64,000 bases of DNA from Gallibacterium faecale (GCF_027920745.1 NZ_JAQIBB010000068.1:9347-73346), one strand, 5' to 3'. Shown: positions 53,845 through 63,392, counted from the stretch's first letter. Numbers and translations: made by a program. The notes: generated by a model not told the origin, from the letters alone.

Positions 53845-54441
53845 ATGGAACACTATATTAGTTTATTTGTAAAATCCATATTTATTGAAAATATGGCGCT
53901 TTCCTTCTTCTTGGGAATGTGTACGTTTTTAGCGGTGTCCAAGAAAGTATCGACTGCATTTGGACTTGGTGTTGCAGTAACAGTAGTATTAGGTATTTCT
54001 GTTCCTGTAAACAATGTTGTATATAACCTTATTTTAAGAGATGGTGCATTAGTTGAAGGTGTTGATTTAAGCTTCTTAAACTTCATCACCTTTATCGGTG
54101 TTATTGCTGCATTAGTGCAAATCTTGGAAATGGTGTTAGATAAATTCTTCCCAGCGCTTTATAACGCATTAGGGATCTTCCTACCGTTAATCACTGTAAA
54201 CTGTGCGATTTTCGGGGGCGTATCTTTCATGGTGCAACGTGATTACAGCTTCGGTGAGTCCGTTGTTTATGGTGTTGGCGCAGGTTTAGGTTGGATGTTT
54301 GCTATCGTTGCGTTAGCAGGTATCACTGAGAAAATGAAATATTCTGATGTGCCAAAAGGATTGAAAGGCTTAGGTATTACTTTCATTTCAGTTGGTTTAA
54401 TGGCACTTGGTTTCATGTCTTTCTCAGGCATCCAGTTGTAA
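53845..54441 (+). CDS. nqrE: Na+-NQR subunit E
   Basis: Integral membrane subunit, 198 residues and six helices with inverted topology relative to NqrD. The conserved cysteines (FLGMCTFLAVS; TVNCAIFGG) that form the shared intramembrane iron centre are present. Homologous to RnfA. Thirteen bases before nqrF. Confidence 0.97.
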   Translation: MEHYISLFVKSIFIENMALSFFLGMCTFLAVSKKVSTAFGLGVAVTVVLGISVPVNNVVYNLILRDGALVEGVDLSFLNFITFIGVIAALVQILEMVLDKFFPALYNALGIFLPLITVNCAIFGGVSFMVQRDYSFGESVVYGVGAGLGWMFAIVALAGITEKMKYSDVPKGLKGLGITFISVGLMALGFMSFSGIQL

Positions 54442-54454
54442 AAGGGGATAAAGC

Positions 54455-55678
54455 ATGGAAATTACATTAGGAATAGCGATGTTTACCGTCATTATTTTGG
54501 TATTGGCGGTATTGATCCTGTTTGCTAAATCAAAATTAGTTAATTCTGGTGATATCACTATCAGCATTAACAATGATCCTGAAAAAGCAATTACTTTACC
54601 AGCAGGTGGAAAATTGTTAGGTGCGTTAGCAAGTCAGGGTATTTTCGTTTCATCCGCTTGTGGTGGTGGTGGCTCTTGTGGTCAATGCCGCGTTAAAGTA
54701 AAAAGCGGTGGCGGTGATATTCTTCCAACAGAATTATCACACATCAATAAAAGAGAAGCAGCAGAAGGGTATCGTCTTTCTTGCCAAGTTAACGTTAAAA
54801 ATAGTATGGATATTGAATTACCAGAAGAAATTTTTGGCGTGAAAAAATGGCAATGTACAGTTATCTCTAATGATAACAAAGCAACCTTCATTAAAGAATT
54901 GAAATTAGCAATTCCAGAAGGTGAAGAAGTACCATTCCGTGCAGGTGGTTATATCCAAATTGAAGCTGATCCACATACAGTAAAATATAGTGATTTTGAT
55001 ATTCCTGAAAAATATCAAGAAGACTGGAAAAAATTCAATTTATTCCGTTATGTATCTAAGGTGGATGAACACATTACACGTGCGTATTCAATGGCATCTT
55101 ATCCTGAAGAAAAAGGGATTATTATGTTGAATGTGCGTATTGCAACACCACCACCAAGAAACCCAGATGTACCACCAGGTCAAATGTCATCTTATATTTG
55201 GTCATTAAAACCAGGTGATAAAGTAACAATTTCTGGTCCATTCGGTGAATTCTTTGCTAAAGATACTGATGCAGAAATGGTATTTATCGGTGGTGGTGCA
55301 GGTATGGCACCAATGCGTTCACATATCTTTGACCAATTAAAACGTTTACACTCTAAACGTAAGATCTCTTTCTGGTATGGTGCGCGTTCAAAACGTGAAA
55401 TGTTCTATGTTGAAGATTTCGATATGTTACAACGTGAAAATGACAACTTTGTATGGCATGTTGCGTTATCTGATCCTTTACCAGAAGATAACTGGGATGG
55501 TTACACTGGATTTATTCACAATGTACTTTATGAAAACTATCTGAAGAATCATGAAGCACCAGAAGATTGTGAATACTATATGTGTGGACCACCAGTGATG
55601 AATGCAGCAGTAATTAAGATGCTTAAGGATCTTGGTGTAGAAGACGAAAACATCTTGTTAGATGATTTCGGTGGTTGA
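54455..55678 (+). CDS. nqrF: Na+-NQR subunit F, NADH-oxidising
   Basis: Entry subunit for electrons: one N-terminal helix, a plant-type [2Fe-2S] domain (ACGGGGSCGQC, and the fourth cysteine in RLSCQV), then FAD- (RAYSMASYP) and NADH-binding (FIGGGAGMAPMRSH) domains. Length 407 equals the Vibrio protein. Last core subunit; apbE follows after 21 bases. Confidence 0.98.
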   Translation: MEITLGIAMFTVIILVLAVLILFAKSKLVNSGDITISINNDPEKAITLPAGGKLLGALASQGIFVSSACGGGGSCGQCRVKVKSGGGDILPTELSHINKREAAEGYRLSCQVNVKNSMDIELPEEIFGVKKWQCTVISNDNKATFIKELKLAIPEGEEVPFRAGGYIQIEADPHTVKYSDFDIPEKYQEDWKKFNLFRYVSKVDEHITRAYSMASYPEEKGIIMLNVRIATPPPRNPDVPPGQMSSYIWSLKPGDKVTISGPFGEFFAKDTDAEMVFIGGGAGMAPMRSHIFDQLKRLHSKRKISFWYGARSKREMFYVEDFDMLQRENDNFVWHVALSDPLPEDNWDGYTGFIHNVLYENYLKNHEAPEDCEYYMCGPPVMNAAVIKMLKDLGVEDENILLDDFGG

Positions 55679-55699
55679 TAAATAAAACATTTATTAATT

Positions 55700-56755
55700 A
55701 TGCTATTAAAAAAACTAACTCATTGGCTGGTCCTTGTAGGACTAGCCTTTTTTCTTGTAGCTTGTGGCAAACAAGCGGAAATTGTTACGCTTTCTGGTAA
55801 GACAATGGGAACGACTTACCATATCAAATATATTGATCATGGTATTGATACAAGCCCAGAAATGGCGCATCAAAAAATTGATGATGTATTAAAAGAAGTC
55901 AATAATCAAATGTCGACTTATCAGAGAGATTCAGAATTAAGTCGTTTTAATCAAAGTAAAGAGATTAATAAACCATTTCCTGTATCAGCAGATTTTGCAG
56001 AAGTTGTTAAAGCTGCGATTAATTTGCATCAGAAGACAAATGGTGCATTAGATGTTACCGTCGGACCATTGGTCAATTTATGGGGATTCGGTCCAGAAAA
56101 ACGTGCTGATAAAGAGCCTAGTGCGGAAGAGATTGCAGCACGTAAAGTTTGGACAGGTATTGATAAATTAGCGGTAACTGAGGCAGATGGAAAACCTGCA
56201 TTGGTGAAAAAAATTCCTGAATTGTATGTCGATCTTTCTTCCATTGCGAAAGGTTTCGGCGTTGATAAAGTAGCAGGTTATTTAGAAAGTATTGGTATTA
56301 CTGATTACTTAGTTGAAATTGGTGGAGAGATCCATACTAAAGGGGTAAATGAAAAAGGGCAATCTTGGCAAATTGCGATTGAAAAACCTGAATTTGATGG
56401 TTCTCGTTCAGTGGAACAGATTGTAGGGCTAAGTAATTTATCAATGGCGACTTCTGGGGATTACCGTAATTATTTTGAAGAGAATGGTAAACGTTTTTCA
56501 CATGAAATAGATCCAACAACAGGTTACCCAATTCAACATAATCTCGCTTCGATTACTGTTGTTAATCCAAGCTGTATGTTGGCAGATGGATATGCGACAG
56601 GATTATTTGTATTAGGTGCAGAAAAGGCATTAGCAGTCGCTGAAAAAGAAAATTTAGCGATCTATATGATCATCAAAACTGATAAAGGGTTTGAAGCTAA
56701 AATGTCAACAGCATTTGCTAAGTTAATGGATACCAAGAAAGAAGGAAGTAAGTGA
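55700..56755 (+). CDS. apbE: FAD:protein FMN transferase ApbE
   Basis: Periplasmic lipoprotein (351 residues; lipobox LVAC near residue 22) that transfers FMN from FAD to threonine in SGAT-type motifs. The targets in this operon are NqrB and NqrC. GKTMGTTYHIKY near the N-terminus, the YVDLSSIAKGFGVD Mg/FAD region and HEIDPTTGYP are typical. Its end overlaps the nqrM start. Confidence 0.95.
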   Translation: MLLKKLTHWLVLVGLAFFLVACGKQAEIVTLSGKTMGTTYHIKYIDHGIDTSPEMAHQKIDDVLKEVNNQMSTYQRDSELSRFNQSKEINKPFPVSADFAEVVKAAINLHQKTNGALDVTVGPLVNLWGFGPEKRADKEPSAEEIAARKVWTGIDKLAVTEADGKPALVKKIPELYVDLSSIAKGFGVDKVAGYLESIGITDYLVEIGGEIHTKGVNEKGQSWQIAIEKPEFDGSRSVEQIVGLSNLSMATSGDYRNYFEENGKRFSHEIDPTTGYPIQHNLASITVVNPSCMLADGYATGLFVLGAEKALAVAEKENLAIYMIIKTDKGFEAKMSTAFAKLMDTKKEGSK

Positions 56756-56982
56756 TGAAATTATTTGTAATTACCTTCGGATTTTTCGTTGTAGTAATTT
56801 TTGCTATGGCAATCGGATATATGATTAAACGCAAAACTATTAGTGGTAGTTGCGGAGGAATCTCTTCACTAGGATTGGAGAAAGTCTGTGATTGCCCAGA
56901 ACCTTGTGATGCTCGTAAAGCAAGAATGGCAAAAGAAGCAGAACGCCAAGCAAAATTACAAGAATCAGGACGTATCCTATAA
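56755..56982 (+). CDS. nqrM: Na+-NQR maturation protein NqrM
   Basis: Small membrane protein (75 residues) needed for assembly of Na+-NQR, probably for delivering iron to the NqrD/NqrE site. One N-terminal helix and the four-cysteine pattern SGSCGGI..VCDCPEPCDARKARM are present. ATG at 56755 overlaps the apbE stop; GTG one codon upstream is also possible. This closes the nqr operon. Confidence 0.93.
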   Translation: MKLFVITFGFFVVVIFAMAIGYMIKRKTISGSCGGISSLGLEKVCDCPEPCDARKARMAKEAERQAKLQESGRIL

Positions 56983-57063
56983 AATCTAAAACGAGGTACA
57001 TTCATAGATCGATGTACCTCGAAATTGACACAAAGAAAATAGCAAGTAATCTTTTTATATGGC

Positions 57064-57420
57064 ATTGAAAAAGCTTATTTTTTCTTTATCATATTCTTCC
57101 TAGTTAGCTGCACAACTCAAACGTCATATCAACCTTATCAATTTGATAATGGTGATGATTATGTGCGGGATGGTATGTCTCGAGTGGTTGATCAGCAAGG
57201 ACGTATTGGTTACGTTGATGCCAAGGGCGTTGTAAGAATTAAACCTCGATTTGTTTGTGCGTTCCTGTTTGAAAATGGTAAGGCCAAAGTCACTGATGAG
57301 GGGAAAATACAGTCTGTGGCGGGTTCCAATAATGAATACCATTATTGTGAAAGTCATCATTGGTATTATATTGATAAATCTGGACGTAAACTACAGAGTG
57401 AAGAAGAAATAAGGGAATAG
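57064..57420 (+). pseudogene. Small WG-repeat lipoprotein lacking a standard start codon
   Basis: Frame open from 57064 to 57420. Reading from an ATT at 57064 gives a lipoprotein signal: EKAYFFFIIFFLVSC with the lipobox Cys at codon 16 (57109), then a domain with two WG-like repeats (RIGYVDAKGVVRIKPRF and WYYIDKSGRKL). No ATG, GTG or TTG precedes the signal peptide in frame; the first standard start, GTG at 57163, would remove it. An ATG at 57059 is in another frame and stops after 14 codons. Either an ATT start, a lost start codon or a truncated gene. It ends one base before the next gene. Function unknown. Confidence 0.6.
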
Positions 57421-57421
57421 T

Positions 57422-58336
57422 ATGGTTGGACAAAAAACACCGGTTATAGGGATTTTTCTTGCTTTATCAGCTGCCGCATTAAATGGCAGTATTGGTATTT
57501 TTAGTAAAGTCTTAATCAGTCACGGCTTAACCATTGAAGCCATTGCTTTTTTTAAAACATTTATCGCATTTGTTTTAATTACTCTTTTATTGTGGCGACA
57601 ACCTCGGGTTGAACAACAACAGGCGATTCAACCGGGCTATACTTCGGCAATAAAATTATGGTTACAAATTGCTTTTTGTGCATTGTTAGGTATTTTTGTC
57701 CTCTTCTTTTTTGAAACAACAGCATATCAATATGGTTTAGCAGCAAATATAGTTGTGATCTTAATGGCTTCGGCAGCAGTATCCGCATTAGTAGGAGGAT
57801 GGCTTCTATTAGCAGAACCAATTTATTTGGTGGAAATTATAGGAACATTGGTTGCTATTATTGGTATTTTTGTTATTTCATGGTCGGGTAATAGTGGGAT
57901 ATTAGCGGTCATTTATGCCACATTAGCCGGGATAGGCTATGGATTATTTTCTGTTTTTATTAAGAAATTTCGCTTAAATGGCGGTTTACCATTAACAAAA
58001 TTATTGATGTTATTTGGTACGATTTATTTAATCATTCCATTTTTGCAAAAATTACAGCCCATTGATTGGGATATCAATGTGGTAATGAATTTATTCGGAT
58101 TGGCTATATTGCCAACTTTATTAGGATTTTATTGTATTACCAGTGCATTAGCTTGTTTGAGTGCAGCTAAAGTACAGGTTACAGGATTATCAGAGCCAAT
58201 TTTTTCAATGTTATTGGCATGGCTCTTTTTGAATGAAACACCAACATGGCCTTTTTTCTTGGGAGCAGGATGTATTTTGTTGGGGATCATTTTGATTAAT
58301 CAGTTATATAAAGTGTCGTCTGTAGGAAAAAATTAA
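57422..58336 (+). CDS. EamA/DMT-family transporter
   Basis: Ten-helix drug/metabolite transporter of 304 residues with two EamA domains (residues about 10-150 and 160-297; GAGCILLGIILINQ at the end). Not closely related to the one at 1792. Substrate unknown. It starts one base after the lipoprotein stop and precedes mnmA by 15 bases, so all three may share a transcript. Confidence 0.85.
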   Translation: MVGQKTPVIGIFLALSAAALNGSIGIFSKVLISHGLTIEAIAFFKTFIAFVLITLLLWRQPRVEQQQAIQPGYTSAIKLWLQIAFCALLGIFVLFFFETTAYQYGLAANIVVILMASAAVSALVGGWLLLAEPIYLVEIIGTLVAIIGIFVISWSGNSGILAVIYATLAGIGYGLFSVFIKKFRLNGGLPLTKLLMLFGTIYLIIPFLQKLQPIDWDINVVMNLFGLAILPTLLGFYCITSALACLSAAKVQVTGLSEPIFSMLLAWLFLNETPTWPFFLGAGCILLGIILINQLYKVSSVGKN

Positions 58337-58351
58337 AACAAAGGAAGAAAA

Positions 58352-59509
58352 ATGACATTAATTTCAAAAACATTTACCAGTTTAATTACCGTTACACCTG
58401 AACAATTTGCGCAAAATCAGCAAAAGAAAGTGATTGTTGGTATGTCAGGTGGTGTCGATTCTTCTGTGTCAGCCTATATTTTGCAGCAGCAAGGCTATCA
58501 GGTTGAAGGATTATTTATGAAGAATTGGGAAGAAGACGACGGTACAGAATATTGTTCAGCGGCAGCGGATCTCGCTGATGCGCAGGAAGTATGTGATCGT
58601 CTTGGTATCTACTTACATAAAATCAATTTTGCAGCAGAATATTGGGATAATGTATTTGAACATTTTTTACAAGAATATAAGGCGGGTCGCACACCGAATC
58701 CAGATATTTTGTGTAATAAAGAAATTAAGTTTAAAGCATTTCTAGAATATGCAGCGGAAGATCTTGGCGCAGATTATATTGCAACAGGACATTATGTGCG
58801 TCGTCGTGGAGATGATAATAGCGCACAATTATTGCGTGGTTTAGATGGTAATAAAGATCAAAGTTATTTCTTATATACATTAAGTAGCCAACAAGTGGGG
58901 CAAAGCTTATTCCCGGTAGGGGAGTTAGAAAAACCAGTAGTGCGTCAGATAGCTGAAGAGTTAGGATTAGTGACAGCCAAGAAGAAAGATTCGACTGGAA
59001 TTTGCTTTATTGGTGAGCGCAAATTTAAAGATTTCTTAGCTCGTTATTTACCGGCACAACCAGGCGATATTCGTACAGTAGATGGCGAAGTGATTGGACG
59101 TCATGATGGTTTGATGTATCACACATTAGGGCAACGGAAAGGCTTACGCATTGGCGGGTTAAAAAACACAGGAGATGAAGCTTGGTATGTAGTGGATAAA
59201 GATCTTGAACATAATGAATTAATTGTGGCTCAAGGTCATGATCATCCTCGTTTATTTTCAGTAGGGTTAATTGCAAGTCAGTTACATTGGGTCAATCGTC
59301 AACCTTTAACGCAAAGATTACGTTGCACAGTGAAAACACGCTATCGTCAGCAAGATGTGGCTTGTGAAATTATCCCGATTAATGATGATATGATTGAAGT
59401 TCGTTTTGATGAGCCACAAATGGCTGTTACACCAGGGCAATCCGCCGTTTTTTATCTTGATGAAGTTTGTCTTGGGGGTGGTATTATTGAACAACAAATT
59501 CGGGGATAA
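58352..59509 (+). CDS. mnmA: tRNA-specific 2-thiouridylase MnmA
   Basis: Forms s2U at position 34 of tRNAs for Lys, Glu and Gln with sulfur relayed from IscS through TusE. The PP-loop (GMSGGVDSS, about residue 31), catalytic cysteines (PDILCNKEIKF, STGICFIGERKF) and C-terminal domain are present. Length 385; the first ~20 residues extend past E. coli MnmA but resemble Haemophilus proteins. An AAGGAAG ribosome site precedes the ATG. Confidence 0.96.
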   Translation: MTLISKTFTSLITVTPEQFAQNQQKKVIVGMSGGVDSSVSAYILQQQGYQVEGLFMKNWEEDDGTEYCSAAADLADAQEVCDRLGIYLHKINFAAEYWDNVFEHFLQEYKAGRTPNPDILCNKEIKFKAFLEYAAEDLGADYIATGHYVRRRGDDNSAQLLRGLDGNKDQSYFLYTLSSQQVGQSLFPVGELEKPVVRQIAEELGLVTAKKKDSTGICFIGERKFKDFLARYLPAQPGDIRTVDGEVIGRHDGLMYHTLGQRKGLRIGGLKNTGDEAWYVVDKDLEHNELIVAQGHDHPRLFSVGLIASQLHWVNRQPLTQRLRCTVKTRYRQQDVACEIIPINDDMIEVRFDEPQMAVTPGQSAVFYLDEVCLGGGIIEQQIRG

Positions 59510-59584
59510 TCGAGTAGAGAAAATCTTTAATTTTGTGTAAAGATTCAGACTACGAACAAGCCTAAATTTATTCACAAATATTCA

Positions 59585-59660
59585 TAAATATTTATTGAGT
59601 TCCCTCTCACACTTGCTTGAAAAGCTTATTGGATGCGGAATAGTCAGTGTGTGAGGGATT
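59585..59660. repeat. 76-nt palindromic intergenic element, copy 2
   Basis: Between convergent mnmA and scrR. Starts TAAATATT; arms TCCCTCTCACACTT and AGTGTGTGAGGGA pair with one mismatch around a ~32-nt variable loop. Same length and layout as the copy at 27978-28053. Where the left arm differs from copy 1, the right arm changes to match, which suggests selection for structure. Confidence 0.7.
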
Positions 59661-59769
59661 GTTTTATTTGTTTCATTCACCCTTTAGGACGGAACCTAAA
59701 TGATAATTAGAGAAAAATATTAAATAGACTTTATCATTCAGCGAGCTTTTCTTTTGCAATAAAAACACA

Positions 59770-60786
59770 TTAACCCCGCCAAATAATCTTAGCTGGAATA
59801 ATTTGATTACTCACTTTCTCACCTTTCAGCAGTGCTTGTAACATTAAAAAAAGCTGTTGAGCAATTTTCTGATGGTTTTGTTGGATAGAGTTGATTTTAA
59901 AAGGTAAACAATTTAATAACTCATAATCATCAAAGGTTGAAAGGTGCATTTTCCCCGTAGTGAGATGATCTAAGAGCTGGTGATCATTCAGAAAACGTAA
60001 CACCCCCTCTAAGAGAGCATAAGATCCTGTAAACAGAGCTTGAGGTAAACGCCCTAATTTTTGATAAAGTTGTTCAATAGCTAAATAAGCGCTATCGGCA
60101 TAATAGGAGGTTTGAATAATCCATTCTTGTTGTAACGGTAGCTCTGCTTGTTGTAATCCTTGTTTAAAACCAGATAAACGTGCTGTACTTGGACGTAATT
60201 CCGCTTGCCCACCAAGATAATAGAATTCAGATAATGAATAACGTTTACAAAGCGTATTAATCAGCTCAATAACAGCACTTTCATCATCAGTCACAATATA
60301 AGGGGTATGGCTTTTTGTAGTACAGCGGTCGAGTTGGATTACGGGAACATTGATATTTAAAGCTCGATAGTGAGCAGCATTAACTTTAATTGGTGTAGTG
60401 ATTAAAAGATCAATTTGTCGATCAAGTAAACGTTCAATGGCAATTGCTTCTTGTTGTGCATCTTCATCTGAACAAGCAATGATAAGTTGTAATCCGTTAT
60501 CACGGCAGAGTCTTTCCAATGTTTTTGTGGTGGCTGCAAACCCTAAGTTAGAAAAGTCAGGAATGACTAAACCGATAGTATTACTACGTTGAGCCTGTAA
60601 GGCACGAGCAATACTATTCGCTTTGTAGTGATGTTTTTTAGCGATAGCAAGAATTTTCTCTTGTGTTTCTGGTTTAATGCGGAAGCTATCGCCTCTGCCA
60701 TTCAATACCATACTTACAGTCGTTTTTGAAACACCCGTTAACTGTGCAATGTCAGCGATAGTTAAACGTTTTGTGCTTATGTTCAT
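59770..60786 (-). CDS. scrR: LacI-family sucrose operon repressor ScrR
   Basis: DNA-binding repressor, 338 residues: an N-terminal LacI helix-turn-helix (TIADIAQLTGVSKTTVSMVL) with hinge (ARALQAQRSNTIGLVIPDF), then a periplasmic-binding-protein-like sensor domain, which in ScrR proteins binds fructose or its phosphates. Its ATG overlaps the scrB stop by four bases. The matching operators lie in the scrK-scrA divergent region. The 338-residue length is normal. Confidence 0.9.
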   Translation of the reverse strand: MNISTKRLTIADIAQLTGVSKTTVSMVLNGRGDSFRIKPETQEKILAIAKKHHYKANSIARALQAQRSNTIGLVIPDFSNLGFAATTKTLERLCRDNGLQLIIACSDEDAQQEAIAIERLLDRQIDLLITTPIKVNAAHYRALNINVPVIQLDRCTTKSHTPYIVTDDESAVIELINTLCKRYSLSEFYYLGGQAELRPSTARLSGFKQGLQQAELPLQQEWIIQTSYYADSAYLAIEQLYQKLGRLPQALFTGSYALLEGVLRFLNDHQLLDHLTTGKMHLSTFDDYELLNCLPFKINSIQQNHQKIAQQLFLMLQALLKGEKVSNQIIPAKIIWRG

Positions 60787-62246
60787 AACGTATCCTTGTC
60801 AAAGCAAATTGGTAAGACATTTCCTATTGTAATAGTCATTGGCTGTTTAACGGAAAGAATATTTTGTTTATTTTCGATAAAAAAGCGAGATGTCATTGTT
60901 TTTTCACCTTGATTAAAGAAAATTTCGATAATCGAGTGATCGATAAAAATCTCCACTTGTTGTAACTGTTCGATTTGGCAATAACGTTGTTGTCCGAATT
61001 TCAGCATACTTTCTGTTTGTTCAGTATGGCTGCGATCAAGACAAAATAGACCATTTTGATAGGTTAAACTGAGATATTGCTGCTTGTCATTACTAAATAA
61101 TTGTAATGAAAAATCGTGTTGCACATTAAAACGTAAATAACTTTGGGCTAGAGTAGGGAGCTCAATTTGGTTTTGAATGTGATAATCCTGTAATTGATCT
61201 AATTGTTGATATACTTGTTCAATCGGACGTTGATAGAGTTGATTGTTTTGTAACCAGAGTTTACGAGGAAGTGTTAGCATTGAATGCCATTGATAACGAT
61301 CAGTTGGATATTGTAAATCGGGTAATCCACACCAACCAAGTAGTATGGCTGTCTCGCTTGTATTTACACCAGAAAAGGTTTGTGGTGCATAAAAATCAAA
61401 TCCTTGGTCTAATTCTGCAAATTGTTCTACTTGCAATTGGCGATTGTGTAGATGGCCAATTACATAAGTCGCATGATAGTTATTTTGAAATTGATATTGT
61501 TGCTGTTTTTTGCCTTGTGGTGACCAAATAAAGAGATCTTTATTACCCAATTTACTCAAATCTGGACATTCCCACATAAAAATATCTTGGTTATCAAATG
61601 GAGATAATGACAGTTCACCTAACAGGTATGGTGTATCATCTAAATTAGCCATTTCAAAGAGTAAGGCTGTACCTGAGAGATCTTGTCTTTGTGTTCCTAA
61701 GATAAAACGAATTGTTCCTTCTGGGGTAATAAATGGTTTGGGATCTCGGCAATGTTCGGTATAACCAGTAGGAGCAGAAGTCAGTAAAGGACGTTTTGCC
61801 AACAATTTGCCATCACGGTTAAAAATCGCAATATTTTGGAAAGGAATCCGCTGATTGTCTTTGGCTCGGCGAGTGTTTCCTGTATAAAAAACGACAATTT
61901 TATCTTGGTAGTTAATAGCGCCACCAGAGTAACAGCCGTGTGATTCAAATAACTCATCAGGAATTAAAGGATCGGCTTGCTCAAAATGGTGGAAATCTTG
62001 GGTACGATAATGACGCCAATGTTTCATCCCATGTAAAGGGCCAAAAGGATACCATTGATAAAAAATATGGTAATAACTGCCATCAAAAATCAAACCATTA
62101 GGATCATTTAACAGACCTGTTGGTGGTGCAAGATGATAATGTGGTCGATGATCAGTATCTGTAGCAACTTGTGCAGCAAGTTGGGTTAGTTCATCAGGTT
62201 TAGCTGTATAAATACTGCGATATTTACCTTGGTTAAAAATAATCAT
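60783..62246 (-). CDS. scrB: Sucrose-6-phosphate hydrolase (GH32)
   Basis: Cytoplasmic GH32 enzyme hydrolysing sucrose-6-phosphate to glucose-6-phosphate and fructose. The nucleophile motif LNDPNG (near residue 42), the RDP transition-state motif (HCRDPKP) and the acid/base glutamate (MWECPDL) are intact. ATG at 62246 follows a strong GGAGGG site and gives 487 residues; upstream in-frame starts would run into the scrK end and are rejected. Second gene of scrK-scrB-scrR. Confidence 0.94.
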   Translation of the reverse strand: MIIFNQGKYRSIYTAKPDELTQLAAQVATDTDHRPHYHLAPPTGLLNDPNGLIFDGSYYHIFYQWYPFGPLHGMKHWRHYRTQDFHHFEQADPLIPDELFESHGCYSGGAINYQDKIVVFYTGNTRRAKDNQRIPFQNIAIFNRDGKLLAKRPLLTSAPTGYTEHCRDPKPFITPEGTIRFILGTQRQDLSGTALLFEMANLDDTPYLLGELSLSPFDNQDIFMWECPDLSKLGNKDLFIWSPQGKKQQQYQFQNNYHATYVIGHLHNRQLQVEQFAELDQGFDFYAPQTFSGVNTSETAILLGWCGLPDLQYPTDRYQWHSMLTLPRKLWLQNNQLYQRPIEQVYQQLDQLQDYHIQNQIELPTLAQSYLRFNVQHDFSLQLFSNDKQQYLSLTYQNGLFCLDRSHTEQTESMLKFGQQRYCQIEQLQQVEIFIDHSIIEIFFNQGEKTMTSRFFIENKQNILSVKQPMTITIGNVLPICFDKDTL

Positions 62247-62266
62247 CTTGCCCTCCGAATAATAGA

Positions 62267-63190
62267 TTATGCTAAAAGTTGTTGTAGTTGCTGGTAAGTG
62301 GGTAATGCTGCCATAGCACCTTTTGCTGTGGTAGCTAATCCACCACAAATATTTGCTTGAATAATCGCTTGTTCTAATACTTGTGCATTTTGCCATTGAT
62401 CATATTGGGACAAACCTTGCAACATTCCACCAACGAATGCATCTCCTGCACCTGTGGTATCTACAACTTTGACTTTATTACCTGCAATACTACCACTGAT
62501 TTGTTGGTAAAAATAAATAGCGCCAGCCTCTCCTAATGTAACTAAGATTAATTTGTTTGGGTATTGTTGGCGTGTTAGATTAATTGCTTGTTCTAAATCA
62601 GATAACCCGCTTAATAAACAGATCTCTTCTTCAGAAAATTTAATTACATCAGCAACCGCAATCATATTATTGACTTCCTTAATCATTGTATCTTGATCGA
62701 CCCATAAGCTAGGACGCAAATTAGGATCAAAAGAAACGAAGCCACCAGCTTGTTTTATGCGTTGAGCAGCTTGTTGGGTTGTAGAGCGAGATGGCTGATG
62801 AATTAAAGCAATAGAACAAAAATGTAACCATTGACCTGCCTGAAAAATAGGTAGATCTTGAGGTTGTAAAAATTGATCGGCACTTGGATTAACCATAAAA
62901 GTAAAGGTTCTTTCACCATAATGATCAAGATCTACGATAACAGTTGAAGTGCGATGTTCTGGATCAAAGTGCATATAAGTCGTATCTACTTTTTCTATCG
63001 ATAATGTTTGACGTAAGAAACGACCTAAAGGATCATTACCTACTCGCCCAATGAAGCCACTTTCGCCTGATAAGCGAGAAATAGCGACTGCCACATTGGC
63101 AGGTGCACCACCGGGACAGCGTAAATAATGTTGTTCACCATCAGGTAATAAATCCACAACTGCGTCGCCCAAAACCCATACTTTATTCAT
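62267..63190 (-). CDS. scrK: Fructokinase
   Basis: PfkB-family sugar kinase phosphorylating the fructose released by ScrB. GGAPANVAVAISRL (near residue 26) and the C-terminal signature DTTGAGDAFVGGML with the catalytic Asp and anion hole are intact. Length 307 matches ScrK/Mak-like fructokinases. First gene of the minus-strand operon; expression is likely controlled by the operator at 63230-63243. Confidence 0.93.
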   Translation of the reverse strand: MNKVWVLGDAVVDLLPDGEQHYLRCPGGAPANVAVAISRLSGESGFIGRVGNDPLGRFLRQTLSIEKVDTTYMHFDPEHRTSTVIVDLDHYGERTFTFMVNPSADQFLQPQDLPIFQAGQWLHFCSIALIHQPSRSTTQQAAQRIKQAGGFVSFDPNLRPSLWVDQDTMIKEVNNMIAVADVIKFSEEEICLLSGLSDLEQAINLTRQQYPNKLILVTLGEAGAIYFYQQISGSIAGNKVKVVDTTGAGDAFVGGMLQGLSQYDQWQNAQVLEQAIIQANICGGLATTAKGAMAALPTYQQLQQLLA

Positions 63191-63229
63191 TGTTTAATTC
63201 CTTTGCTTTATTTGATGATGAAATTTTAG

Positions 63230-63243
63230 CTAAACCGTTTTAG
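63230..63243. promoter_or_regulatory. ScrR operator upstream of scrK
   Basis: CTAAACCGTTTTAG, a LacI-type palindrome with central CG and one mismatch. It lies 40 bases upstream of scrK. A perfect version lies at 63331. Confidence 0.75.
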
Positions 63244-63278
63244 TTCAGCAATTTTATTTATAAATTTTCCTTAAAAAA

Positions 63279-63294
63279 TGTTATCTGGATCACA
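63279..63294. promoter_or_regulatory. CRP-binding site in the scr divergent region
   Basis: TGTTA-TCTGGA-TCACA differs from the CRP consensus half-sites at one position. Its centre is about 71 bases upstream of the predicted scrA transcription start, the class I position, and midway between the two operators. Confidence 0.7.
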
Positions 63295-63330
63295 AATCTG
63301 ACATATTCTTGTCTTACTAGATAGATTTTA

Positions 63331-63351
63331 CTAAAACGTTTTAGCTATAAT
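63331..63351 (+). promoter_or_regulatory. ScrR operator and -10 box of scrA
   Basis: CTAAAACGTTTTAG (63331-63344) is a perfect 14-bp palindrome that abuts a consensus -10 TATAAT (63346-63351). No good -35 is present, consistent with CRP-dependent activation. Bound repressor would block RNA polymerase directly. Confidence 0.8.
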
Positions 63352-63392
63352 CCGCGTTGTTGATAACTTAACCTCCTACTAGGAGAAAACCA

